NCBI GenBank assembly: GCA_009733575.1
Contig: ML769436.1
Coordinates: 19,533 to 83,532, forward strand
DNA from: Gymnopus androsaceus JB14
Taxonomy: Eukaryota > Basidiomycota > Agaricomycetes > Agaricales > Omphalotaceae
DNA: 64,000 bases
Reading direction: 5' to 3'
Both the position numbers and the translations under genes were made by a program. The notes under the pieces are model-generated. The model did not search any database. It was not told where the DNA came from and saw nothing but the letters and a program-made list of their open reading frames with translations. Below are positions 11,769-26,316 of this stretch, piece after piece (position 1 is the stretch's first letter; each line of letters starts with the position of its first letter).

Positions 11769-14700
11769 TCACCCCTCCCGAGGTAATGAGATCCCCCCAT
11801 TCGCAACTAATCGCGTGCCCTGACCTTGAGCCTGCTTCTTGACTTGCTTCTCCATCTTTACCCTTTGCTTCCTTACATCGTCGTCCTTGACTTTGAATGA
11901 AAACGCAAGCGTAATAAAGGCATCAGGCGTCGGAGGTAGCCATGTCGGGGAAGGACGTTTCAGATAATACAAGACAGCGTCTTCAGATGTGGCATCCAAG
12001 ATGGCGCGACGACAGCAGTAGAGAATAGCGAGGCCTACACGAATTAGGATAGGTACCCCTACGCACAAAATATGTTCAATGAATAAAGAAACACAGCAAT
12101 AAGGAGCACGTACCCTCATATAGAAACAGATCCCAAACTCTGTTCACATAATCCCCGGGCAAGCTATCAACATATAGCGTCGTGAACCTGGAATTTTCGG
12201 AAATCAGCACCGGCATGAAAGCAATGTGTATCGACTAACCAAGGAAAACAGATATGCGCAGGGTTGATGACCCATATCGACTAGCACCTTCTTGGACACC
12301 TGTACGTCGTTCGCCTCGAGTGCACGACTAAATAACGCAGCATCAACCTCCATCTGCGTTGAATTCAGTGAGAAATAGGGTCGAGAGCAGAATCCATCAT
12401 GGAGACAAAAATCCAGAATCCGTCTTCCTCTGGAGCAAGAAGAAGCGTGTGTCCAGCAATCAAAGTAAGCCCTAATAAACAAACCCATGAATAAACGTCA
12501 AAAACAAGAAGGAAACCCACGCACCAGCGGAATACTGCACATCCGGCACCATCGTTAGATATGCCTGCAACAGACTCAATAATGGGCCTTGTGTAGACTG
12601 AAGATGCGGGTGCTCCCCAAAACACTTCTTCACATCTCTCTCCATATCCGCAAAAGCCGCCACTCGCACACGTTTACTCAACTGCGAATAGACACCTGCT
12701 ACACCCTTTCGACTTGGCATTCGTGAGATGCGCCCAGACAAGGTATCTAACAGACGAAGGCACGCCCTCTCCCAGCAACTTCCGCACTTTCTTGTTCTTC
12801 TGCGCTTGCGCAGCTGGAATAGTAGATATGATCGTCATCCACTTTTGCTCTCGCTGACGGTGCGCATCCATCGAAGCTTCAGAATTACTCGACGCCTTCG
12901 AGCGGAATGCACTCGAGTCGGATGAGATCCCTGTAGTAGTAAGGCGGGACGTCCCAGAAATACCTGAAGAGACTGATATCGCGGGACTCTCTGACCTGAG
13001 ATGGATCGGTCCCCCATCTGCAGCTCTGGATTCCGATCTCCTACCAGGCAAAGGAGAACTCGAATCCTCACTGGAGGTCCTACTCGCAATAGGGAAATTC
13101 GGTCTCACAAGCTCAAAGTCCATGTCCTGCACCTGCATAGTCTCGTTCTCGTTGATACCGATTGGTGAGCTGATACTTTCTCTGGGGGTGCCTCTGCGCA
13201 AGTTGGGCATTGAGAGTTTCATCTGCAGTGAGGATTGACGACCAACGGGGGGTGGTGATATTGCTTGAGACCTGGAGCTCGAGATAGACACGGTATCCGA
13301 GTCCTTGGCTGCTTGCTCGTTGGATCGAGGAGGTGATCGTGGTACCGTAGGAGACGCCGGATTCTCATCCAATCCCATTTTCAACAGTCTTCGAGAGTGA
13401 TGGCCTTCGCGGAGACGCTCCAGGGAGTGCAGCCATCGATGTTACTTTCCGTAACTGACTTGGACGCCCGTTTGTGCCAAAACCAGATGCAAGAGGACTC
13501 GTAGGAGCTTTGGCTGGAGACCGCGAGGAATCGTTAAAAGGCATAGACAGAGGAGACGGAGAATGCACATTGCGCAGCTTGGAACTTGATGCCGGTCTAC
13601 GCAACGGCGACGAAGTCGGTGGGCCTTTCGTTGGTGATGGTGCCGTTGCCAACGGCGAAGATGTGAGAGAGGCTGATGATCCCCGAGCACGCAGTGTTGG
13701 AGGCTTGTTGGCATTTGGGATACTAAATAATTATGGATAAGCCGAAACACATCGATTTACAAAAAGAAACCACACTCACGGTGATGAACTATCCTTGGCA
13801 GCGAGAGGAGAAGAAAAACCTGTAGAAAAACTTTTTGATCTCGGACGAGGTTTAGGTACCTGTGGCGTGTAACTGTCTCTAGGATTGACAGCACCAGATC
13901 CAGGCGGGGGAGGAGGGCTGGGAGACGCTACAGGCGGAGTAGAGACGGTAGGTATGGAAGCAGACGCTGTCGCACTCCGTTTGATACTATTCATCTGCGG
14001 AGGCTGCTGCTGATAAGGTTGGGGTGATTGAGAAACGATAGCACCATTTCCAGGTGGAGGAGTTGAATTAGCCATACGAGAGGTGGTAGGTAAGGAAGCA
14101 GAGGCTGTCACACTCCGTTTCATGCTGTTTGGCTGCTGAGGCTGCATCGACGGATATTGTTGATCTAGGAACTGACGACGGGGAGAAGGAGGTGGTTGCA
14201 TAGCAGAAGACTGTCTAAAGCTCACGGGATCATGAGCAGGAAGTGGTGGCGGACCCATAGGCTCTACACTGAAGGTGATAGGTACAGGCCCATTTGAAGT
14301 AGACAAGTCTACATCGACTCGAGCATAGATGGTGGGACCACGGGGAAGGGGCGGAGGAGGAGCAGGAGGAGGAGCACCACGCGCACCACGGATAGGCATG
14401 GATGAAGGAGGGGGAAGCATGACTGGCGGTAAGGGTGGAGGCGGAGTATTCAGAACCATGCGTAGAACATGTGAGGCAAGCTTCTTGGGATCAGGTCCCT
14501 CTCGAGTTTGATTTGCGGTGGTCCTCGAGAGTTGTCGACGTTGCTGATCATCGGACCCGGACTCTGGACTGGAGCTTTCGGTGCATTTGGATGAGGAAGG
14601 AAAAGAGATTGACGTTGTCCCTCACCCTCAACAGCAGAGTCCGGATAGCCTCGAAGCTCCGCAAGAGAAGGACGGGGAATCGGCTTGCTTGGTGAGAGAA

Positions 14701-17700
14701 ATGGGGGAAACTGGGATGAGTTTGCAGGAGGCATCAGGTCCATTGGAAGATCTCCAGGAGAATACGGAGATCGCTGCGGAGATGGGAGAGGGGGAGCTTC
14801 CTGACACACCAGAACGTGGGGAACCAGGCGATGTGAGTTGGAAGCCTGGAACAGGGGGATTAGATGTGATCACTAGATGCGGTACTCCCATCGTCTCGTT
14901 CTTGTTCTTTGGAGAGGAAGGCATAGAATAGACAGAAGGACTAGTTTCATTCGTGTATCGCGAGTCCGCACTGTCGAGAGTGGAATTCCCATATCGGAAA
15001 TCCGCACTCTCCATGGTAGTCAAACTCATGTCCATCTCTCCCTTCTTGAGGATCCATCGCGTGCGAAGGTAGCTCCTCGTCATCCTCGATGACCAAGGGT
15101 CTACTACTACAGTCCAAATGTCAGACACCCATACTACGGTGAAAAAAAAAAAATTACTCACCTAGGTATTGAGGAAAGGGATGAGTCGGGTCCTTCCATT
15201 GTTCTACTATCTTGCGTCTCAGCCCTCTGAGGTTGTGGATGCTCTTTCAACTGACCCCGTTCTTGTTCCTCATCCGATCCATGCGTGTCCATGAATGGAG
15301 GAGTAGGGTATCCCGCACTGCTTCTATCATCATACATGCTTCCTGCACTCTGCGTTGAGCTCTCCTGGACTTCCCCAACGAGTATGTAATAATGGAGAAG
15401 GCCCCACGTCCCCATTCGTACCAGAACTAGCACGAGCCTGGTCTTTGGTGAGATCCAACGGAGACGGTCGCCGGCTGAGATGTTTACCGCCATTGGAAAG
15501 CTTCTCAGCGAATGAAGTGACACTCGGGGAGGGACTGTTCTTCACTACATTCAAAGCTGGCGTCGTGTTCACTTTTTCAGGTGTAAGTAATGATGCAGCG
15601 TGAGCCTCAAGGAGGGATAATGAAGGTTTCGACGACAGGCGAGAGTAGATGGATTCATCATCCGAATCATCTGAATGGGGAGATGATCCAGAGTGGTGAC
15701 TGGAAGTAGTGGAATGACGCGAGCCCGAACGAGATCCAACGACACTCGTGGGTCTTTGCATAGTGAGGGAATCATACCGCGGTGGGATCCGGGAAGGCGT
15801 TATGGTGGTATTAGTATCCGTTGAATCCGCCGAAAGGGAGCTATCTAGAGAATTCTCTAAATCTTCTGACTCTGCAGGTGCAGGTGCAGGCTCAGCAGGA
15901 GGTAGCTCTGTGTCATCGGCATTGGTTTGAACGCTGAGGGGATGGAAATTCGGTAGAGAACCTGCAGCAGGCATGGTAGATCTTGAGGGGATACTGAAAC
16001 CCGACTTTGCGCTCATCTGAGAGTGCCTTGAGTTTTTCGACGCCATCGAGTAACGATATAGATAATTGTCGTATATATCAGAAGCACCCTCCCAATCACT
16101 TGCGGAAGTACCTGATTTATGAGAGAAAGTGGGCGAATGAGGAGGGGGTGGCGGAAGGATATCATCAACAACATTTTCATCCGGCCGTTGAGGTGGGAAT
16201 TTAAAGTTTGGCGGAGGGAAAACAGGCGACCGATTCGGTGAAGCGGGTTGTATGGAGGGTGGCCGTTCACCAGAAGAATAGACAGATTCTGAACGAGCAG
16301 AAACTGGCGGCGATTGCGATTCCTCTGGCTGCTCTGCCGGGTGACCGAGAGCAGTAGCCTCGCCGCTCTCTGAAGAGTCCGTTTCTTTAGATTCAACCGT
16401 CCCAAGCGATTCTGAACTTGTTATCGAGGGATGAGACTCGTGTGTAACTCTTCCCAGATTCTCAAATATACCGCCCAATCCTCTACGCAAAGCAGGGTTC
16501 ATTGTGCTTTGACCGAACGTTCCAAAAGGGTTAACTGGATCAGACGACGTGACAACTGCAATCTGAGTGGATGGAGGTCGAGGGAAAGCTGCGACAGCTT
16601 CTTTTGAGATACTAGGCGACTCGACGCTGAAACTGCTAGGTGAGGAACCAGAATCGTCGTCCACGGATCTGGAACTCGCTCCCGAAGCATCCTGATGCGG
16701 TCTGCTCCCGTGTGCCTCTTCCTCATATTCGTCGTCGCTATCTCCTTCGCCTAGACTCGCTAGCAACGATAACCCAATGCCTATTTCTCCGTCTGAACCC
16801 GTTGAAGTCATGGAAATGCGAGGATCACTCGTCTCTTCATCTGACATATTGCCGAGATAATTTGACGAGGCAACAGACACGACTGATTTCCGTTTGCCAG
16901 AAGGTTTTAATATGGATGAAGGAGATTTTGAGCGCATTGTAGAAGCGAAGGATCTAATAGAATCGGATCTTTTGGGTAGTAAAACTTGGTCCGCATCCGA
17001 CTCTGATAGAATGCTTGTCATGCTAGGTTGTCGAGCATGTTCCGCAAACATGGACGGCGGAGACATTACCCGAGGTAAACCAAAATCAACGGAAGCCGAC
17101 GCGTCCGACTGCGTAACAGAAGGATTATGGGCATGTGAAGCGGACGAAGATCTGGAGACGGGCTTTGCCTCGAACGTAGAACTCCGTTTTGGACTGCTAG
17201 CAAAAGCTGGAGTCTGCGGAGTAGGCGGATTGGAGGATGCCGGTGTAGAAGAAGGAGAATTCCTAAACGTTGAAGTTGGAGATATTCCTGTCGGAGATTT
17301 GACTCTGGAGGACATGGCTGTAGAATTTCGCTTGGTCATAACTGGTCGTTTCAGTTTGGAATGGAAATGAACAGTCTGCGCATGAAATTTCCCGACGACC
17401 CCTTCGCAATAACCCTGCATAAATCTATTAGATTTAAACATTAATTGGGAATTAATGACTTTTACCAGATAGACACCATCGCCTTCAGGAATTTGCATCA
17501 ACACTGTAATTTCATCGTCCTATACAGCTATTGACCACATAATTCAAAAAAGCTATTAAATCAAGAAATACCTTTAAAAACATTAAATCTTCACTACTTT
17601 CCGCAACGCAATCCTCAGTCGCTGTACATTTCCCAATTCCCCCTTTGGCAGCAAATCGCGTCCACCGAGAAAGTTCTGCAGCATCCATGAAGGTTGAAGA

Positions 17701-17974
17701 TGGAATTGCCGCAAAGCTGGTTCTGGGTCCTCGTATCACTGTGATGCCAACAGTTCTCCGTATTAGGCGTACGTAACAAGTATCGAGCTAGCAAAAGAGC
17801 GTAAAAGTTTCGTCGTAGAGCTGGAAAGAATGGAGAAACAACTCCTGGAGCATGAAGCTCTCTAGCCAAAATTTTGTCAGAGTCGTGAACAAAACGTAAA
17901 AGGCCTGTCGGCGCTTTTGAGTTGTCGGCCCGATTCGGCCGCCGGCCAACTGATGAAGAACTCGACAACTTCAC
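11769..17974 (-). CDS. SH3 and TBC (Rab-GAP-like) domain protein
   Basis: Exons follow one another from near 17974 to the stop at 11769. The N-terminus has SKAPTGLLRFVHDSDKILA, a 55-bp intron (GTTGTT..GCTAG), then an SH3 domain split over three exons: CTATEDCVAESSEDLMFLK, DDEITVLMQIPEGDGVYL and GYCEGVVGKFHAQTVHFHS. A very long Ser/Pro-rich disordered part follows (about 17300-13400), with proline runs such as NTPPPPLPPVMLPPP. The C-terminal third is a TBC domain. Several frame changes inside the disordered part match introns of 3n+1 bases (for example a 79-bp one near 15390); others are unresolved. No in-frame stop with a new start separates the two parts, so I treat them as one gene; a split near 13380 (ATG of MGLDENPASP) remains possible. 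The true start codon is not found: the open frame begins with GTG at 17974, so a short upstream exon is likely. Expected role: membrane-trafficking or polarity scaffold. Confidence 0.65.
12000..12790 (-). other. TBC domain lacking both catalytic fingers
   Basis: Read on the minus strand: GEGVPSSVRYLVWAHLTNAK, then ADMERDVKKCFGEHPHLQST, LLQAYLTMVPDVQYSAG, LTLIAGHTLLLAPEEDGFWI, SLNSTQMEVDAALFSRAL and GVPILIRVGLAILYCC. In active TBC GAPs the motif IxxDxxR supplies the arginine finger and YxQG the glutamine finger. Here the positions read MERDVKK (Lys for Arg) and YSAG (Ala for Gln). The fold is recognisable but the GAP chemistry is probably absent. Confidence 0.75.
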
Positions 17975-18195
17975 AACGAACTCTATCTCTATTCTGGTTC
18001 ATCTACAGATTTGACTACCAACAGAGAAATATACAGACCAACCAGGACGCTCTGTGCACACCCCACCAAAGTAGGACAAAGGAAGAGATATGCACAAATA
18101 CTCTACATATGTACTATCAAAAAGCAGGAACCACACAGGAACCGCAAAAATCACTTCAGGAACTACCAAAAAATTTCATTTTGTCAAAAACTTCT

Positions 18196-20303
<2,108 letters not shown>

Positions 20304-21280
20304 AGTAAGTAGAAGGAGGAAACTTCAAATGGAGGTGTAATAATCTTTTGGTGACTCGATTTTATAATCCCACTCCAAGTCCTAGTGAATGACCCGACAG
20401 ATATAAAATTCCGCGTATACATTCGGGTACATTTGCTGCGCAGGGTGAAATTTAAGGCTGAAGTTTATTCCCTATGAATTGCTCTTCAGTCTCGGACTCG
20501 GGGGTATGTGTGCAAGTCAATAGGATAGTGACGTTTAAAACGGCGTTGAATTGAGAATAAGCGGTCAGGCTGATGATTGTATGTATGGGAGATTATCCGC
20601 ACACCAGAATCTTGTCCGACTCCGAGTCGGACAATTTCTCTCTATGAAAAAGTAAACGGGAATAGAGGATTCCTTCAGATTGCTTGAAGTGTTTTATTAT
20701 CAAACGGGAGGATTCATAGTAGTAGCTTCTGAATACTCACCTATTCCTTACCCTTCCATTTCTTTGTATGCATCTCTCAGTTCCTCGTCCTTGTGTTGCC
20801 TCCTCAATCGATGGAAACGTGTTTACTTTTACTCAACTCACTCGTCATTATCCTCCTCTTGTTATGTTCACTGTAGAAGTTTGTGAATGATCAATGAATG
20901 GAGTGTCGGGCGGTATAAGTATTGGCTACCGCAGGGGCCACTGTCGGACTGGAAGGCGAATGAGTTACCAGAGAGAACGACGGGACTTCGCAGGTCGCGG
21001 TGGTACAGACTCTGGCGGATATTGGGCTGAAGAGGGAGCGTTCCTCCCAAGGCCAAGCTCTCTTACCAATATAGAAAGCGGGATCATCGATGGATCATGA
21101 TCATGAGTAAGCACCATTCTCCTTGAAATTCAACGGTCATCACTGTTGGAACGATCCTTGACTTCATCGTAAGTATGTATGGTCCTACTGGCACACAATG
21201 TTAAACGCATTCGCATCCCAAGCCTTTCCACACTGATTCAGCTTGAACACCTCCCATACCCTAGGTGACTCTCATGCAAG
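20304..21280. other. Intergenic, divergent promoters
   Basis: This lies between the divergent aminotransferase and MYND genes. Small open frames exist at 20868-21100 on both strands (for example RRDFAGRGGTDSGGYWAEEG on plus), but none has convincing homology or splice context, so no gene is called. Confidence 0.35.
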
Positions 21281-22689
21281 ATGGATTTGGCCGCAAAGCA
21301 AGCACTGGCAGAAATTGTCTCTAAGCAACACCTGCGATTATTGTGATCGACACTTGCAAGCAATCCACAACGACGTTTCGACCGTTTGTGCGCGATGCTT
21401 ATCCGACCGAGACATAAAACTCAGGACATGCTCAGGGTGTACTTTGAGGAGATACTGCGTAAGTTTGCACTTTTCTACATAGTTATGGTACCTAAACCAA
21501 TTGTCGTGAACGTTTCCTAGAGCACAGGAGTGTCAGAAAAATGATTGGCCGCAGCATCGACAGATGTGCTTGAGCTCCCAACAACAACACGAATTGCGAA
21601 AGCTTCATGGTCCGCACATTGATGCACGCCATGCGGCTTTTGAACGCTTTTCAAAGAAATCTCGAAGAATATTTTCGTTTCTGCTGTTTGGGGTATGGGA
21701 ATTGGTACAGAGTCAGATGTCTCCCGTGCGTTCCAATTTACTTCTGGTTTTTCTCTCAGCTGATAGGTTTTTCATGCTAAAGAATCTCACATCCTTCTCA
21801 TATATGTCAATGTTGAAGAACATATTACCACTACGTCGAAACCCGAATTCCGTTTTTTATTCCGCGAGGCCCACATTGTGACAGAGTCGAATATCGTATC
21901 TCTATTTCAATCACGCTACAAGAAGCCTATACAGTTTGAAGCTGCGCAGACCAATTGCGTTAGAATCTGGCTTGTGGACGATGGCCTACCTGTTGGTCTA
22001 GATGTAACAAATTGTGTGGTGGAATGTGTGAATATGCAGGCAATTAGGAGACAAGTCTGGCCGGATATGCAGTGCGACTGGCCTCAAATGATGAGCCGTT
22101 GCTTAGCTGAAGGTAGAGAGCTTCCACCAGATGAAGTTGTCTATTGTACGCAAGCGGATGACCAGAGGGTGGTAGATAACCAGAAATGGCTTAAAAAGAA
22201 TGGTGAAAACATCGTTATGGTAGGATTAGTTGCAATGGGTGTTCAAAAGAACCCGAAAAAGCTTGGTAAGAATTATATTTTCTATCTGCAAAAAATATGA
22301 TTGCTTCACACTAAAATGTTCTATTAGCCACTGAATGTTTTGTTATAAAGATTGATGTACAGGAAGAAACAATGCCAAGCCCTAGATTTCGACGTAGTGT
22401 CAGGCATGCCACCGTCCAAACACTCGAGGAAATCAAAAAATTATATCATTATGATCTTTCGGGCTATGGCAGTGGTCGTCATCTTATGATTCAATCACTG
22501 CTGGTTGATCCACCGCGCAATTCAATGCGTTGTATCATTGTAGACAATGGACTACCTTTTGCAAAATCCATCCAACTAATCGCGATGGCTCCTGAACACT
22601 TCACCCACAATTACTTGAAGTTGTCCAAGAGAAAAGTTTTAGGCTCAGACTGGTTATCATCATTAAAGAAATTGGTTGACGAGAAGTGA
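21281..22689 (+). CDS. MYND-type zinc-finger protein
   Basis: A zf-MYND domain is clear: VCARC, then LRTCSGCTLRRYC, and after an intron (about 21459-21519) AQECQKNDWPQHRQMC, giving the C2/C2/C2/HC ligand set. A second Cys pair, NTCDYCDRH, lies just before it. The rest is an Agaricomycete-type C-terminal region with SKPEFRFLFREAHIV, NCVRIWLVDDGLPVGLD, and, after an intron (about 22265-22327), CIIVDNGLPFAKSIQLIA, ending TGA at 22687-22689. An intron ending GATAG at about 21767 explains one change of frame. Two others, after MDLAAKQALAEIVS and at the acceptor CTAG-A-GCACAG, each need a single base added or removed. MYND domains bind proline-rich peptides; the partner is unknown. Confidence 0.7.
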
Positions 22690-23189
22690 GAAGATAAAGG
22701 TAAAGGTAAAAACACTATCATTTATACAACCACACTGTGTATTATTTAATATATGAAAAGACCATTCTTGGCTTTCGTGGGTGCCCGGCCTGTGACCCCA
22801 TGATGGTCTACTACTCTCCAACTCTACCTGGACTATTCTGAAGATACTCCGCTCTTTCTTGATGTAAGCTAAATAGAACTTATCGGCCTTCTCAACACCC
22901 TCTCCAAGGGAAATCATTCACCTATTCCAGTGCAATATCTCGAACAGGACACCTTCAGCCAGGAGGAGAGCTCCATAGCCTTGCTTACAGGTTAAATTAC
23001 TTGTCCAAAATTTTCGCCCATTCTCAGGGGTCTATGAACTTGAATATATGAAGGCGTCATTTTAAAATGCTTGCATACTCGGAACTTTCAAAGCCAGCCA
23101 CTTCAGTGAATACTTGACGGACTAAACCCTGGAGACACACGAAACAACAGCAAAGACAATTATACTATAAGTGTATTATACTAGTATCT
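22690..23189. other. Intergenic, coding remnants on minus strand
   Basis: Minus-strand frames such as GLVRQVFTEVAGFESSEYAS (near 23100) and ADKFYLAYIKKERSIFR (near 22860) look protein-like and the first follows a CTCCAG acceptor, but no start or family was found. It may be the remains of a gene. Confidence 0.3.
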
Positions 23190-23345
23190 ATAAGTAAATT
23201 GCTATAAATCGAGCGCACATCATGATTTTGAGTCCGGTCAAGCACTCACTAATGCATGCTTGACTTGAGTAGGCTGAACAACTGGAAACATTAAATTCAG
23301 TAAGAAACAGCAAGGAAGAAAAGAATTTAAACTGCACAACTCACT
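23190..23345 (-). pseudogene. 3' fragment of a Zn2Cys6 factor paralogue
   Basis: This segment matches 28966-29128, the last intron and last exon of the regulator at 29014-31125. On the minus strand it has SCA, a GTTTAA..TTCAG intron, then PTQVKHALVSA and TGA (stop at 23238-23240), against LTQVKSALASA in the intact gene. The 3' flank is also alike. The rest of the gene is absent upstream, where a plus-strand small gene begins instead. Confidence 0.65.
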
Positions 23346-23358
23346 ACCACCAACGCTT

Positions 23359-23618
23359 ATGTCTCAAGAGGAGCTATATGCCCCATCTGTGGTCAGAGCA
23401 TATGAGATCGAGGCATTTCCTGGGGGACAGTTTTACACGAGCAATGGTAATGCAACTATAACGGTATTGTTGACCTGCTTGTGCGTAGTCGCGCAGTAGA
23501 ACGGGCTACGTGACTTGCAGATTCAACTGGGCCGCAGCTTACACCGTATGCACTGTCTCTCGAAAAGGGAAAATATAACGCGTCGTTCAAGAGGGTCGAC
23601 GCGTCGTACTCGCCGTGA
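23359..23618 (+). CDS. Small two-exon protein, about 61 aa
   Basis: ATG at 23359 opens MSQEELYAPSVVRAYEIEAF; an intron (23447-23520, GTAATG..TTGCAG) joins to DSTGPQLTPYALSLEKGKYN and a TGA at 23616-23618. Splice borders and amino-acid composition look genuine but there is no recognised domain. It overlaps no other gene and starts only 14 bp from the end of the transcription-factor fragment, on the opposite strand. It could also be a truncated copy of a longer gene. Confidence 0.45.
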
Positions 23619-24275
23619 AATAATATGTAATAGTAAGGATATAATAAAGGATACTGGAGCGTCATGATGTGTGTAAGCGTCGTAAGTGAGGAAAGAGAGT
23701 TTCGTCGTGGTGTTATCGGAGGGAAGTACGATGGAGATCGTAATTGGAGGTCATGGATTCGACACAGTGAGGTTGTGGTTCCGAGTATGGTTATGAATCC
23801 ATTCGAGTCGTAAACTGTGTCGAATTTGGTCTGTCGTAGAATTGGAGGTTGGAGATTCGGGGGAAATGATATAGGAGTCGGTTTGTCGAAAGGCAGATGG
23901 AGACCACGAATAGGATGGTAATTTTTTACCAGGGCATCCCGGAAAAAGGAACAAGGATAAATGGCCGCAGACCTCGGGAATTGGAGGATGACCTAGTGGC
24001 ACCGTTGTGGCAGGAGAAAGAAAGAAGATTTGGGCGCCTGTCATGAACCGGCGTCTCCATCAGCTGTGTCCGATCAGACATGTTCGGACTCGTTACTCAG
24101 TCTATACAAGAGTCTGTTGCAGGCATACCTATGTATTCATGGGTGGCTTAAACTGATCGCTGGACACGCTTCTCCTTACTCCGGAAGTTACTTGTTTAAG
24201 TATACGCCGGGAATTTGAAATAATGTACAATGTGAGAATTTTAGTCAGTCATCCTCTTGAGTTTTGACTTTCATC
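23619..24275. other. Intergenic; uncertain 97-codon frame
   Basis: A minus-strand frame from ATG 24044 to 23751 (MTGAQIFFLSPATTVPLGHP) is open for 97 codons. It has no recognisable domain or paralogue and overlaps GGAGGT-rich low-complexity DNA, so it is recorded without being called a gene. Confidence 0.3.
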
Positions 24276-25307
24276 ATGGCGCCTCTTATCCTGCAGGACT
24301 TGTGTCTCTCTCCTGAAAGCCCTTCTATTGAAGGCTCTAAAGGCTCGGAACGAAGATATCGCTTCACTGCGGCCACACTCTTTCCTCGAAAAGTCCTGCC
24401 TCTCACCTTTCGCAGACCCCTTCTTTTCATTCCGAAAATCAGCATTGCCTTCCGCTCCTCCCGGCCCTCCCGGCCCTCCTCGATTTCCCATCGAGATAAT
24501 CCAGTTAATCATCCATAAAGCTTGGGCATTACCACTGACTACCTCCGAACGGATCCAATTTACCAAGTCGTCGCTCCTAGTCAGTCTCAGCTGGATGAGC
24601 ATTTTTGCTCGTGAATCCTGCATCCATGTACATCTGCTCAGCGGCGAACATACCAAATGCTGGTACAAACCCATAACTTCCGGTCGTACAATATGTGTCT
24701 ATTCTAACATTGCAGGTTTAGATGGTCCCACTGTGCGTTATTTATGCAGAACCATCACCTTCCACTGCATAGATCCTCGCGACGCTCCTCAGCCTTCCGG
24801 TGCCACTCATCCCACACATCCTATGTGTTTAACTACCAATCTGATCTCTGGTATTGTACGCCATGGAGGCTTTGACAACTTTGAGGGGTATATGACAATG
24901 CAGTTCCCTCTTACAGTGAAGATTGACATGACAGAGGAGGAGGTTGATTGGTGCTCCTCTCATGCCACCTACACAGTTTTGACTGCCCCCCAATTCTGGC
25001 AGGTCAAGATAGCAAGTGGTATTACAGAGCTCTATGACGTGCTCGAAGCGTTAGTGTTGTGGATGATGCGAAGCCGATGGGAACGTCTCCAGTCCATGAT
25101 CTATGATAGACGTGCACATGCATGTGTGTGGATATGGGTGAGTAGTATCTCCGAGTCCAGTGATCTACTTGCATTTGCTTACCATTTCAACAGCTCTTCA
25201 TAAGATATAATGCTGATGAAGGTAAAGTTGATGGGTCTATGACTGCACTCAATGCTGCAGATTATAATATTGGCATCAATGTAGGATCTGTACCGAAATT
25301 CTTGTAA
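24276..25307 (+). CDS. F-box-like protein, copy 2
   Basis: Paralogue of the gene at 1558-2568 and similar over its whole length. The body runs PPGPPGPPRFPIEIIQLIIH, SERIQFTKSSLLVSLSWMS, ITFHCIDPRDAPQPSGATH and GIVRHGGFDNFEGYMTMQF. The intron at 25138-25193 is at the same place as in copy 1, and the last exon LFIRYNADEGK..NAADYNIGIN ends TAA at 25305-25307. The aligned ATG (24276, MAPLILQDLCLSPE) is again one base out of frame with the body, which argues for a real feature (intron or alternative start) rather than an error in one copy. This copy has WCSSHATYTVLTAPQFWQV where copy 1 has a shorter version. Function unknown beyond the F-box-like start. Confidence 0.62.
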
Positions 25308-26031
25308 AGTACTAGTTGGTTTAATCCATTCATACTATAATAACAATACCAATACTACAGTATGGTATGCAGTCTTACACAGTTTATTTCAGGGCTCCTG
25401 AAAAGGTAGTGGTCACCATTTCAGCAGTCATTCCAGGACATACTTCGGTTGGCATCAGTAGTTTATATTTTCGGGCTGGCTGAAGCAGATTACTTCATGT
25501 CAATATTGTTTTGGAAATTTGCAGAAAATCCGAATTTCAAATCATCTGAATTTATTTATTTCTTAAGCCCTAGGAAATATTTAATTTTGGTATTCCTCTG
25601 AAAAAGTACACTTCCCTCATGGATTGAAATAATATATTTCTCACAATGCCAACACAATGCTTCAATCTGATTGAAGCATAATTATTGGTGGTGTGAAGCA
25701 ATCTTTGTGGTAACATTAATGAAATATGTTATTACTTAATATGGTGATGGATTATATTGAAAGATCTTTGGGAGGCAGATGATGTCTCAAGGTCCAATAT
25801 TGTCATAGATTATAATTTGCTTGATCCTGAGATGTTGTGTAACTATGTGAGCATAAGATGACTGGAGATGATAAAGACATGAGATGGCAAGCCAATGTAA
25901 AGCAATACCTCCATTGCATGAGGTTATACTTGCAGTCATTTCTGTATTGACTGAGCTATGATTGTTTTTCTTCAGTTCAATGCTGCTAACATGGGAGAAG
26001 ATGTTTGAAAATAAACTGCACTGTAAAGCTA
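25308..26031. other. AT-rich, no gene seen
   Basis: This is an AT-rich stretch between copy 2 of the F-box-like gene and the transposon. No exon, repeat or RNA gene could be supported. The transposon inserted at the TA at 26030-26031. Confidence 0.4.
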
Positions 26032-26251
26032 CAGTGGCGGCGCTTCGGAACAGAACAACGGTCCGTGAGACCAATTTCTTCGATGCACCTCGATTGTGTC
26101 AAAACATACATACTTTATGGACTAACATTTAGTGGCAAAAATGAAGCTATATACATGTTCTTGTAATGTACCGAAGGATTTTGAAAAATACAATGGAACG
26201 GTTACAGTACAGGTCAAACAAAGTGACAGAAGTGATTACTGTGCGAAATTT
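26032..26251 (+). repeat. Left terminal inverted repeat
   Basis: This is a 220-bp arm of the Tc1-type element, ending ..GTGCGAAATTT. Its partner is 27440-27659. Most differences between arms are single substitutions. Confidence 0.9.
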
Positions 26252-26316
26252 ATGATGAGGGCCAAGACTGCGACAATGACAACAAGCTCAAAAATAAAAG
26301 GAATGATTTCAACTCT

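Noticed and set aside
15158..15523. Separate minus-strand gene in another frame inside the SH3/TBC locus
   Set aside because: A 79-bp intron (GTACGA..GTGCAG) joins it in phase to the preceding exon as GSMYDDRSSAGY, so it is one exon of the same gene.
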